Shown here: positions 9,601 to 16,568 of the stretch, piece by piece
Position numbering within the stretch: position 1 is the first letter of the stretch
Layout of the letters: every line of letters begins with the position of its first letter
DNA from: Bradyrhizobium diazoefficiens
GTDB taxonomy: Bacteria; Pseudomonadota; Alphaproteobacteria; Rhizobiales; Xanthobacteraceae
DNA length: 64,000 nucleotides
Assembly: GCF_018131015.1 (NCBI RefSeq)
Contig: NZ_JAFCJJ010000017.1
Span: 62,001 to 126,000, forward strand
Direction: 5' to 3'
Made by a program: the position numbers and the translations under genes
The notes under the pieces: generated by a model
Told to the model about the DNA's origin: nothing
Database searches by the model: none
The model's input: the letters and a program-made list of their open reading frames with translations, nothing else

Positions 9601-10124
9601 GCCAGGGCATCCAGAGCCTCAACAAGGAGGCGCGCGAGCGGCTCTTGACCTCGTTCGAGGTCGTCAACAACCACTTCAAGCGCCTGTTCGTCGAGCTGTT
9701 CGGCGGCGGCGAGGCTGCGCTGCATCTGATCGAGAGCGACGACCCGCTGGAGGCCGGCCTCGAGATCATCGCAAAGCCCCCGGGCAAGAAGCCGCAGACG
9801 CTGTCGCTGCTCTCGGGCGGCGAGCAGGCGCTGACCGCGATGGCGCTGATCTTCGCGGTGTTCCTGACCAACCCCTCGCCGATCTGCGTGCTGGACGAAG
9901 TCGACGCACCGCTCGACGACCACAACGTCGAGCGCTATTGCAACCTGCTGCACGAGATGACCGGCTCGACCGACACGCGCTTCATCATCATCACGCACAA
10001 CCCGATCACGATGGCGCGGATGAACCGCCTGTTCGGCGTGACCATGGCCGAGCGCGGCGTCTCCCAGCTCGTCTCGGTGAGCCTCGCCGAGGCCGTGGAC
10101 ATTCTCGACCAGAACGTGGCGTGA
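6660..10124 (+). CDS. smc: Chromosome segregation ATPase SMC
   Basis: 1154-residue structural maintenance of chromosomes protein. The head carries Walker A GPNGCGKSN at about residues 31-39. Two long coiled-coil arms, rich in Glu, Arg and Ala, flank a hinge at roughly residues 515-625 (GAALGDDLDAPVD). The C-terminal head has the ABC signature LLSGGEQALTAMAL and Walker B ICVLDEVDAPLDDHN. SMC dimers organise and segregate the chromosome with ScpA and ScpB, which are not in this window. A GTG two codons upstream (6654) is in frame, but the ATG at 6660 gives the standard MKITRLRLHGFKSF start. Size and motifs are full length. Confidence 0.97.
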   Translation: MKITRLRLHGFKSFVEPTDFVIEPGLTGVVGPNGCGKSNLVEALRWAMGETSYKSLRAADMDAVIFAGSGNRPARNHAEVTMTIDNADRTAPAAMNDSQLLEISRRIEREAGSVYRINGRDVRARDVQILFADAATGARSPALVHQGKIGEIIQAKPEQRRRVLEDAAGVAGLHARRHEAELRLKAAETNLTRVEDVIGQLSGQMEGLKKQARQAVRYREVAAKVRKAEATLFHLRWIGAHADVNESGHTHDLAVREMAERTQHQAEAARIQAIRAAEMPALRDAEARAAAGLQHLTNARELLDREEERAKERVAELERRLAQFEGDISRAQQQTMDADVALQRLDTEDAELKEEIKSRVEKRSGVDERVGEAEAVLTEAEGQFAELTTALADLTARRNQLEANVRTHRDKLARLDQEIANVAAEEQKLATETGGFGDLDELTAAVENAEQTLAASEAAAQASEAAHVAARQTLESSRSPLNEADKRVQRLDTEARTISKIVNGETKNLWPPIIDGITVDKGFEKAIGAALGDDLDAPVDPSAPMRWTNAGVMDGDPALPEGAVPLANHVQAPAELARRLAQIGVVPRERGAELVSQLKTGQRLVSPEGDVWRWDGFVAAAHAPTGAARRLAERARLVDIENELEQARIDAQIKRQALENAEAELQMAASTEGASREAWRAAQRELNAARERHATAEREISRHAARKATLSEAHSRLAADRAEAEAAFEYAEAGITELPSSEDTETRLAAVRSDIEGHRRMAAQVRAEAQALAREAELADRRVQAILAERTEWANRKESAASHIDTIQTRITEVSIERSDLENAPAVFAEKRSALITEIEYAENDRRMAADALASAETAMAETDRVAKLTLEALSSAREATARAEERMDGARRRLEDIEREIRDMLEVEPQAVAGLAELEPGAELPPLHDIEEDLEKMRRDRERLGAVNLRAEEELREVETQHTGLVTERDDLVEAIKRLRQGIQSLNKEARERLLTSFEVVNNHFKRLFVELFGGGEAALHLIESDDPLEAGLEIIAKPPGKKPQTLSLLSGGEQALTAMALIFAVFLTNPSPICVLDEVDAPLDDHNVERYCNLLHEMTGSTDTRFIIITHNPITMARMNRLFGVTMAERGVSQLVSVSLAEAVDILDQNVA

Positions 10125-10150
10125 GGCCGCGGTCGCGCCCCACCCATTGA

Positions 10151-10271
10151 CGTCATCATCCGCCTTGTGCGCAAATTGCGCACTGGAGCGGATGATCCAG
10201 TACGCCGCGGCCTCTCGGTTGACGGCTACCCTCTCGGAATACTGGATGCCGCGCCTGCGCGGGGCATGACG
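10151..10271. repeat. Palindromic intergenic repeat reaching into the next start codon
   Basis: The outer ends CGTCAT (10151) and ATGACG (10266-10271) are inverted. Inside are two hairpins, CATCATCCGC...GCGGATGAT and CTGGATGCCGC...GCGGGGCATG. It resembles the 5037-5119 repeat. The first candidate ATG of the downstream methyltransferase gene is the repeat's terminal ATG. Confidence 0.55.
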
Positions 10272-11252
10272 ATGATGATCTCACCCACCCTCCCCGCCGA
10301 ACTGAAGGCCGCCCTCGACGGCAAGCTCCAGGGTTTTTCGCGCACCGACGCGGCGCAGCGTTCGCAGAAGATCTCGACCACTTACCGCGCCGGCGGCAGC
10401 TCCGGCACGATCAAGTCGGACGCCGATGCACTCGCCTATGCGCTCGCGCGGATGCCGGCGACCTACGCGGCGGTCGCCGCCAGCCTGAACGCGCTGACCG
10501 GGATCGCGCCCGACCTCGCTCCCGAAACATTGCTCGACGTCGGTGCAGGCCCGGGCACCGCGAGCTGGGCCGCTGCGGAGGCGTTTCCGTCGCTGCAGGA
10601 TTTCACCCTGCTCGACGCCAACACCACGCTCAGCCGGCTCGCGCTCGAGCTGGCACGCGACAGCACGCGGCTGGCGGAGTGCCGCTACCTGCCCGGCGAT
10701 GCCGGCGCCAACCTCGCCGAGGTCCCGCCAGCCGACCTCGTCGTCGCGAGCTACGTCATCGGCGAGCTCGGTGAGGGCGAGCAGCGCAAGCTCGCGGAGA
10801 CGATGTGGGCCAAAGCCCACCACGCGCTGCTCGTGATCGAGCCCGGCACGCCGGCCGGCTACGCGCGCATCCTCGCGCTGCGCCAGCAACTGATCGCGGC
10901 GGGCGCCTATGTGACCGCGCCCTGCCCGCACGAAAAGCCCTGCCCGCTCGTCGCGCCCGACTGGTGCCATTTCTCACAGCGCCTGCCGCGCTCGCAGGCG
11001 CACCGCCAGATCAAGGGCGCCGAGGTCCCGTTCGAGGACGAGCGCTACATCTACGTCGCCCTGACCCGCACGCCGCCAGCGGTCCGCGCCGCACGCGTGC
11101 TGGCGCCGCCGGATGTCGGCAAGGCCGAGGTCACGGCCAAGCTCTGCACCGGGCACGGCGTCGAGCTCGCCAGGGTCCCGCGCCGCGACAAGGCCGCCTA
11201 TGCGGAGGCCCGGCGCTGGCGCTGGGGCGACGCCGTCCTGTCCGAAAGTTAA
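10266..11252 (+). CDS. Rsm22-type small ribosomal subunit methyltransferase
   Basis: About 328 residues. The SAM-binding motif I is LLDVGAGPGTASWAA (about residues 94-108), followed by an acidic motif II region FTLLDANTTLS. The later segment CPHEKPCPLVAPDWCHFSQR carries the cysteine cluster that defines Rsm22, a mitochondrial and bacterial ribosome small-subunit methyltransferase-like family. The target residue in bacteria is not settled. Candidate ATGs are 10266, 10272 and 10275; the first lies inside a palindromic repeat and has no clear Shine-Dalgarno, so the true start may be slightly later. It stands between smc and lemA. Confidence 0.82.
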   Translation: MTMMISPTLPAELKAALDGKLQGFSRTDAAQRSQKISTTYRAGGSSGTIKSDADALAYALARMPATYAAVAASLNALTGIAPDLAPETLLDVGAGPGTASWAAAEAFPSLQDFTLLDANTTLSRLALELARDSTRLAECRYLPGDAGANLAEVPPADLVVASYVIGELGEGEQRKLAETMWAKAHHALLVIEPGTPAGYARILALRQQLIAAGAYVTAPCPHEKPCPLVAPDWCHFSQRLPRSQAHRQIKGAEVPFEDERYIYVALTRTPPAVRAARVLAPPDVGKAEVTAKLCTGHGVELARVPRRDKAAYAEARRWRWGDAVLSES

Positions 11253-11392
11253 CCCCGTTCAGGGCTTTCGCCTTGAACTTGGATGGTTCCTGGTCCGACC
11301 AAGCCTTACCTCCCCTTTCGCGCCGGGGCTCTCGTCCTGCGCCAAATTGGTCTACCCTAGCGCCCGCCTTCTTCCCCCTTCAGGAGTTCTCC

Positions 11393-11953
11393 ATGTCGAC
11401 CGGCTGGATCGTTCTCGGCGTCATCGTCGTCCTCGTGTTCTTAGGCTTCAGCGCCTACAACCGGCTCGTGGCGCTGGGCCAGCGGGTCGGCCAGGCCTTT
11501 GCCGACATCGACGTGCAGCTCAAGCAGCGCCATGACCTGATCCCGAACCTGGTCGAGACGGTGAAGGGCTATGCCTCGCATGAGCGCGGCACGCTCGACG
11601 ACGTCATCAAGGCGCGCAACTCGGCGATGTCGGCGCAGGGCCCGGCGCAGGTGTCTGCGGCCGAGAACCAGCTCTCCGGCGCGCTCGGCCGGCTGATCGC
11701 GCTGTCGGAGGCCTATCCCGACCTCAAGGCCAACGCCAATTTCCAGCAGCTCGCATCCGAGCTCTCCGACATCGAGAACAAGATCGCGGCGAGCCGCCGC
11801 TTCTTCAACAACGCGGTGCAGGAATACAACACCGGCATCCAGCAGATGCCGGCCGCGCTGTTCGCCGGCATGTTCGGCTTCACCAGGAAGGACTTCTTCG
11901 ATCTCGGCGCGAGCCGCACCGAGGTCGAGGCCACGCCTCAGGTGAAGTTCTGA
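11393..11953 (+). CDS. lemA: LemA family protein
   Basis: 186 residues. An N-terminal membrane helix (WIVLGVIVVLVFLGF, about residues 5-19) is followed by the LemA helical domain, with YNRLVALGQRV, QLKQRHDLIPNLVETVKGYA, LDDVIKARNSA, SEAYPDLKANANFQQL and RRFFNNAVQEYNTGIQQMP. The N-out membrane anchor and the PNLV..VKGY signature are diagnostic. AGGAG precedes the ATG. The molecular role of LemA is not well defined; it often occurs beside membrane metalloproteases, as here, where an M48 peptidase starts 32 bp downstream. The two are probably one operon. Confidence 0.95.
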   Translation: MSTGWIVLGVIVVLVFLGFSAYNRLVALGQRVGQAFADIDVQLKQRHDLIPNLVETVKGYASHERGTLDDVIKARNSAMSAQGPAQVSAAENQLSGALGRLIALSEAYPDLKANANFQQLASELSDIENKIAASRRFFNNAVQEYNTGIQQMPAALFAGMFGFTRKDFFDLGASRTEVEATPQVKF

Positions 11954-11985
11954 TTTGAGCCGATAGGCCGGCAGGGTATCGCGTC

Positions 11986-13224
11986 ATGGCCGCATATGGT
12001 CTCTACACGCACATCGCCTCGAACAAGTTTCGTTCGATGGTGCTGCTCGCGGGCCTGTTCGCGCTGGTCTATGTGCTGGTCTATGCCGGCGCGCTGGTCG
12101 CCGAGGTCGTCATCGACGGCGACGAGACCGTCGCATACTATCTGAGACGCGCCTTCGCCGACCTGCTCCAGGCCGCGCCGATTGCGACGGTCGTGGCTGC
12201 GGCCTGGGTCGTGATCGCCTATTTCTTCCATCAGTCGATGATCGACGCGGTCACAGGCGGCCACAGCGTCACAAGGCAGGAGCAGCCGCGGCTCTACAAT
12301 TTGCTCGAAAACCTCTGCATCTCGCGCGGCATCCCCATGCCGAAGCTGAAGATCATGGAGAGCCCGGCGCTGAACGCGTTCGCATCCGGCCTCAACCGTC
12401 GCCAATATTCGGTCACCGTTACCACGGGCCTTTTGAGGGCGCTGAACGACAAGGAGATCGAGGCGGTGCTGGGCCACGAGCTGACCCACATCCGGAACGG
12501 CGACGTACAGCTCATGGTCGTCGCGGTCATCATCGCCGGCGTGGTCGGTTTCTTCGGAGAACTGTTCTTTCGCGTGTTCACGAGTTTCAGCTGGAACTCC
12601 GGCGGCTCGTGGTCCTCCGGCTCCGGCTCCTCCTCGTCGCGATCGTCCTCGTCATCGAGCGACAGCAAGAGCTCCGGCGGCGGCGCGGTGGTCGTCATCA
12701 TCATCGCGGTCGTGCTGATCGTGGTGGCATGGCTGATGTCGCAGGTGGTGAAGCTCGCGCTGTCGCGGTCGCGCGAATACCTCGCCGACGCAGGCTCGGT
12801 CGAGCTGACCAAGGATCCCGACGCCATGATCTCGGCGCTGCGCAAGATCGAGGGCCGCGGCGAGCTGCCGGGCGCGACGTCGGCGGTGATGGAGCTCTGC
12901 GTCGACAATCCGCGCGAAGGCTTTGCCGATCTGTTCGCGACCCACCCCTCCGTGCAGTCCCGGGTCGACAAGCTGGTAAAATTCGCCGGCGGCCGCGATC
13001 CCGGTCCGCTGCCCCCGCCCGGCGAGGAGACGGATGAAACGGAAGAGTCGGACGCGCAGGCCGACCAGCAGGACGCCCCGCCGCCGCTGCCGCCGCAGAG
13101 CCCATGGAACGACGCCGGCAAAACCGTCAATCCGGCGCCCGAGCCAAGCCCCGCCGGAACCTCGGCCGGCAATTCGATCGGCAATCCCATTGGTAATCCT
13201 ATGGGTCCTTGGGGCCGCCGTTGA
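11986..13224 (+). CDS. M48-family membrane zinc metalloprotease (HtpX-like)
   Basis: 412 residues. Two N-terminal membrane helices (about 18-43 and 65-83) precede the catalytic zinc motif HELTH (about 164-168) in EAVLGHELTHIRNGD. The third zinc ligand Glu is expected in LSRSREYLADAGSVELT. Two more hydrophobic segments flank a Ser/Gly-rich stretch at about 205-228, which is unusual and probably a flexible cytoplasmic or periplasmic loop. The C-terminus is a long Pro/Asp/Glu-rich tail ending in repeated Gly-Asn-Pro units. HtpX-like proteases degrade misfolded membrane proteins. Pairing with lemA is a known arrangement. Confidence 0.92.
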   Translation: MAAYGLYTHIASNKFRSMVLLAGLFALVYVLVYAGALVAEVVIDGDETVAYYLRRAFADLLQAAPIATVVAAAWVVIAYFFHQSMIDAVTGGHSVTRQEQPRLYNLLENLCISRGIPMPKLKIMESPALNAFASGLNRRQYSVTVTTGLLRALNDKEIEAVLGHELTHIRNGDVQLMVVAVIIAGVVGFFGELFFRVFTSFSWNSGGSWSSGSGSSSSRSSSSSSDSKSSGGGAVVVIIIAVVLIVVAWLMSQVVKLALSRSREYLADAGSVELTKDPDAMISALRKIEGRGELPGATSAVMELCVDNPREGFADLFATHPSVQSRVDKLVKFAGGRDPGPLPPPGEETDETEESDAQADQQDAPPPLPPQSPWNDAGKTVNPAPEPSPAGTSAGNSIGNPIGNPMGPWGRR

Positions 13225-13428
13225 GGCATGATTTGCCGCCGCGCGCCGCGGTTTCGCGAGGCTTGGGAAAAACTCCGGGAATTGCCGCAACCCAAGGCCG
13301 GAGATTTTGAATTCTCCCTTGTTTCTGCCATGTTCGCGCCCAACAGCAGACTCGGGATTTCCTTGGGACATCGATTTGGGGCCCGGCCGATTGCAAGGTG
13401 CAATCGGAGGGCGCGTTAGGGGACAGCA

Positions 13429-14181
13429 ATGGCAAAGCCGGCAGTGGTTGTGGTGGGCGCGGACAAGGGCGGGGTCGGCAAGACCACGGTGTCGCGGACC
13501 CTGCTCGATTATTTCTCCGCCAACAACGTGCCGACGCGCGCGTTCGACACGGAATCGCCGCGCGGAACGCTGAAGCGCTTCCACCCCGACATCACCGAGA
13601 TCGTCGACATGACGACGACGGCCGACCAGATGAAGATCTTTGACACGCTCAACGCGGTCAGCCCTTCGGTCACCGTCATCGACGTCCGCGCCGGCCTGCT
13701 CTCGCCCGCGCTCGCCTCGCTCCGCGACATCGGCTTCCTCGACGCCGCCAAGGCCGGCCAGATCACCTTCGCGGTGTTCCACATCCTCGGCCCCTCGATC
13801 GCCTCGCTGGAGGAGATCGCGGAGACCGCGAACTTTATGTCCGGTGCGAAATATTTCCTGGTGAAGAACTTCATCAACGACACCCAGTTCTTCCAGTGGG
13901 ACCAGGCGACCTACAATTCCTACTTCCACCGCATCAAGGACGCGACCGAGCTGACCATTCCCAAGCTCAACGAGATGGCCTATGAGCAGGTCGAGGTCTC
14001 CTCCGTCCCGTTCCTGAAATTCGTCGCCAACAAGGGCATGAACGACGAGGCCGCCAACTATTCCTTCGTGCTGCGCGGCTATGTCCGGCACTGGCTGGCG
14101 AACGTCTGGAGCGAGTACGACCGCATCCGCCTGACCGACATCGTCGGCGCCAAGACCACGGCCCGCAGCGGCGAAAAATAG
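13429..14181 (+). CDS. ParA/MinD-like ATPase with intact deviant Walker A
   Basis: 250 residues. The N-terminus VVVVGADKGGVGKTTVSRTLL (KGGVGKTT at about 13-20) is the deviant Walker A of the ParA/MinD/Mrp class, with the signature Lys present. FDTESPRGTL supplies the usual switch I Asp region, and TVIDVRAGLLSPALASL the Walker B-like strand. The C-terminal half (FFQWDQATYNSYFHRI, IPKLNEMAYEQVEVSSVPFLKF) is not one I recognise from plasmid partition or MinD proteins. The following gene is a paralog with a degenerate Walker A, 60 bp downstream. No parB or parS-like neighbour is seen. Role unknown. Confidence 0.82.
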   Translation: MAKPAVVVVGADKGGVGKTTVSRTLLDYFSANNVPTRAFDTESPRGTLKRFHPDITEIVDMTTTADQMKIFDTLNAVSPSVTVIDVRAGLLSPALASLRDIGFLDAAKAGQITFAVFHILGPSIASLEEIAETANFMSGAKYFLVKNFINDTQFFQWDQATYNSYFHRIKDATELTIPKLNEMAYEQVEVSSVPFLKFVANKGMNDEAANYSFVLRGYVRHWLANVWSEYDRIRLTDIVGAKTTARSGEK

Positions 14182-14241
14182 TTGCGAAGCCCGGGCTGAT
14201 ACGGCTGGATCGGGCGGAGAGTTGGCCTGATATAGCTGTCG

Positions 14242-14910
14242 ATGTCCGCAACGCCCGTCTACATCATCTGCTCGCCCCGCCCGCAGGTCGGCAAGACGCT
14301 GCTGGCGCGGCTATTGAGCGAATTCCTGCTGCTCAAGAACGGCGACGTGGCGGCCTTCGACGTCAATCTGAAGGAGCCGTCGCTGCTCGACTATTTGCCG
14401 AAGATCACCGAGACCGCCGACGTGATCGACACCTACGGCAAGATGCAGCTGATGGACCGCGTCATCGTCGATGACGGGCTCGCCAAGGTGATCGACCTCG
14501 GCTTCCACGCCTTCGACGAGTTCTTCAAGATGACGGACGAGATCGGCCTCATGAAGGAGGCGGCGCGCCGCCGCGTCGCGCCGATGATCCTGTTCGTCGC
14601 CGACACCGACCGCGTCTCGGCCCATGCCTACGAGATGCTGCGCGAGCAGATCCCGCGGACGAAGCTGATCACGGTGGACAATGAATACGTCGTGCGCGGC
14701 GAGCTGCCGCCCACGATGGCAGGCGGCCGGCTGTTCCGCCTGCCCGCGCTGCCGGGCTTCCTGAAGACCTATATCGACCGGCTGAGCTTCTCCTTCACCG
14801 GCTATCTACGCCAGGAGAAGGACTCATCGACCGAGCTGCACCAGTGGATCCGGCGCAATTACCTCGCGTTCCGCGAGCTCGAGCTCAGCCTGATCCTGCA
14901 GCAGCCTTGA
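14242..14910 (+). CDS. Paralogous P-loop ATPase-like protein with altered Walker A
   Basis: 222 residues. The N-terminus VYIICSPRPQVGKTLLARLLSEF aligns with the P-loop of the preceding gene, but KGG is replaced by RPQ, so only the final GKT is kept. Further matching blocks are AFDVN against AFDTE, P.ITE..D and the following M...D. The two genes are therefore paralogs. The C-terminal part (RLPALPGFLKTYIDRLSFSFTGYL) differs. It may be a nucleotide-binding partner, possibly forming a heterodimer with the first ATPase. No function is known to me. Confidence 0.7.
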   Translation: MSATPVYIICSPRPQVGKTLLARLLSEFLLLKNGDVAAFDVNLKEPSLLDYLPKITETADVIDTYGKMQLMDRVIVDDGLAKVIDLGFHAFDEFFKMTDEIGLMKEAARRRVAPMILFVADTDRVSAHAYEMLREQIPRTKLITVDNEYVVRGELPPTMAGGRLFRLPALPGFLKTYIDRLSFSFTGYLRQEKDSSTELHQWIRRNYLAFRELELSLILQQP

Positions 14911-14943
14911 ATATTTTACCCGGATAATATTGACTTGCGGCAA
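14910..14943 (+). promoter_or_regulatory. AT-rich palindrome followed by a weak FNR/FixK-like half match
   Basis: AATATT at 14910-14915 is repeated inverted at 14926-14931 around TTACCCGGAT. It is followed by TTGACTTGCGGCAA (14930-14943), which loosely fits TTG(A/C)-N6-(T/G)CAA. The AT content is unusual for this genome and the site lies 53 bp before the GIY-YIG gene start. No bound regulator can be named. Confidence 0.25.
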
Positions 14944-14996
14944 GCCTGCAGCTACCGAGTTTGCGCAATAGCATCCCTCAGCAAGGCCTCCTCACC

Positions 14997-15329
14997 GTGA
15001 GCATCGACCGCAAAGCAGCCATCGCCGCCTACAAGGAGCGGAAGACCATCGCGGGCATCTACGTCGTCCGCTGCGCGGCCTCGGGTGAGGCCTGGGTCGG
15101 CCAGGCCGCGAACCTGGAGACGATCCAGAACCGCACCTGGTTCACCCTGCGCCAGGGCGGCCATCCCTGCCGCAGCCTCCAGGCGGCCTGGAACGCCCAT
15201 GGCGAGGCCGGCCTGACGCTCAGTGAATGCGAGCGGCTGGAGGATGAGGAAACGGCCTATGTCAGGGACGCGCTGCTCAGGGAGCGCGTGCTGCATTGGC
15301 GGGCCGAGCTGAAGGCCGAGGCGATCTGA
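14997..15329 (+). CDS. GIY-YIG nuclease-family small protein
   Basis: About 110 residues from a GTG at 14997. The motif GIYVVRCAASGEAWVGQAANLETIQNRTWF follows the GIY-YIG fold: GIY opens the domain, the YIG strand is represented by WVG, and the conserved Arg helix follows. A second block, HPCRSLQAAWNAHGEAGLTLSECERL, is typical of the small stand-alone alphaproteobacterial version. An in-frame TTG at 14961 is an alternative start. Such proteins resemble homing or repair nucleases, but activity in this subgroup is unproven. Confidence 0.7.
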   Translation: MSIDRKAAIAAYKERKTIAGIYVVRCAASGEAWVGQAANLETIQNRTWFTLRQGGHPCRSLQAAWNAHGEAGLTLSECERLEDEETAYVRDALLRERVLHWRAELKAEAI

Positions 15330-15356
15330 CGATCGCCAGCGTTCCTCACATGCAAA

Positions 15357-16007
15357 TCAAAAATCAAGCCGACCGTAGAGTTCGTCGAACGGGACGCAAA
15401 CATGCTCACGGTAGGCGGACCTCGATTGCAGCCGCTCATACCAGCGCTCAACGTTCGGCAAGCTCGGGCGCGGAAGGTCAAGATTAAAGTAGCGGTAGAG
15501 GTGGGTCCCTATCGGAATATCCGCAAGTGACAGGCGGTCTCCCAACAGGAACGACCGGCCACTCAACTGATGGTCGATGTGTTTCAGACAACGGCTGGTT
15601 TGTTCCAGAGCTTTGTCGACCGCAGCCAAATTGCGCTGCGCTTCGGGCGTCCTGTACCAGCCCCAAAATACGCCAACCATGAATGCTGGTTGCAACGCGG
15701 TTTGCGACCAGTCCATCCATTGATCTGCCGGCGCCCGCTCAGCCGGATTCGTCTTCCAGAACGAAGTATCGGAAGAGTATTTGGCCGCAAGATATCTCAA
15801 GATAGCGTGCGACTCCCAGACCGTGACGCCAGCGTCATCAATCACTGGAACACGGCCATGCGGGTTCATGGCCAGGAATTCCGCCGTATCCAGCCCCCCG
15901 AACGAGCCTCCAAGCTCAACATGCTTGTGCGCGATGCCGAGCTCACCGATCAGCCACATCACCTTCTGCAAGTTGAAAGACGATTTGCGGCCGTAGACGG
16001 TGAGCAT
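15357..16007 (-). CDS. Glutathione S-transferase
   Basis: 216 residues with the two-domain GST layout. The N-terminal thioredoxin-like domain (about 1-80) includes YGRKSSFNLQKVMWLIGEL with the likely catalytic Ser/Asn region, the cis-Pro block GRVPVIDD, and the glutathione-binding WESHAILRYLA. The C-terminal helical domain contains the N-capping box LSLADIPIGTHLYRY. It conjugates glutathione to electrophiles or acts in redox protection; substrate unknown. It lies 12 bp downstream of apt on the same strand, so it may be cotranscribed with trpE(G)-apt, though no functional link is apparent. Confidence 0.9.
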   Translation of the reverse strand: MLTVYGRKSSFNLQKVMWLIGELGIAHKHVELGGSFGGLDTAEFLAMNPHGRVPVIDDAGVTVWESHAILRYLAAKYSSDTSFWKTNPAERAPADQWMDWSQTALQPAFMVGVFWGWYRTPEAQRNLAAVDKALEQTSRCLKHIDHQLSGRSFLLGDRLSLADIPIGTHLYRYFNLDLPRPSLPNVERWYERLQSRSAYREHVCVPFDELYGRLDF

Positions 16008-16019
16008 TTGGCGTAGACC

Positions 16020-16559
16020 TCAATGCCCCTCGAACGTCATCAGCGTGCGCACCGGCACCTCCATGGCGCGCAGCTTGGCGGCGCCGCCAAGCTCCGGCAG
16101 GTCGACGATGAAGCAGGCCGCGACCACGTTGGCGCCGATCTGCCGCAGCAGCTTCACCGCGCCTTCCGCGGTGCCGCCGGTGGCGATGAGGTCGTCGACC
16201 AGGATCACGCGCTCGCCGGGGGCGACCGCATCGACATGCATCTCCATCTCGTCGATGCCGTATTCCAGCGAATAGGCGATGCGCACGGTGGTGTGCGGCA
16301 GCTTGCCTTTTTTCCGGATCGGCACGAAGCCGGCCGAGAGCTGGTGCGCCACCGCGCCGCCGATGATGAAGCCGCGCGCTTCCATGCCGGCGACCTTGTC
16401 GATCTTGTTGCCGGCCCAGGGATTGACGAGCTCGTCCACCGCGCGGCGGAAGGCGCGCGCATCCGCGAGCAGGGTCGTGATGTCGCGGAACATGATCCCC
16501 GGCTTGGGATAGTCGGGGATGGTGCGGACGCTCGCCTTGATGTCGTGGTCAAAGGTCAT
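16020..16559 (-). CDS. apt: Adenine phosphoribosyltransferase
   Basis: 179 residues, full length for Apt. It salvages adenine to AMP using PRPP. The PRPP-binding motif is VILVDDLIATGGTAEGA (about residues 117-133). The N-terminus IRTIPDYPKPGIMFRDITTLL and the block GMEARGFIIGGAVAHQL are diagnostic of adenine rather than hypoxanthine enzymes. It starts only 9 bp after trpE(G), which suggests cotranscription; both enzymes handle PRPP-linked metabolism or sit in pathways that consume PRPP, but that link is inference. Confidence 0.95.
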   Translation of the reverse strand: MTFDHDIKASVRTIPDYPKPGIMFRDITTLLADARAFRRAVDELVNPWAGNKIDKVAGMEARGFIIGGAVAHQLSAGFVPIRKKGKLPHTTVRIAYSLEYGIDEMEMHVDAVAPGERVILVDDLIATGGTAEGAVKLLRQIGANVVAACFIVDLPELGGAAKLRAMEVPVRTLMTFEGH

Positions 16560-16568
16560 TCGTGCCTC

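Noticed and set aside
7310..9925. Long Ser/Arg-rich reverse-strand open frame across smc
   Set aside because: It is the mirror image of GC-rich smc codons; composition is low-complexity and no domain or ribosome site is present.
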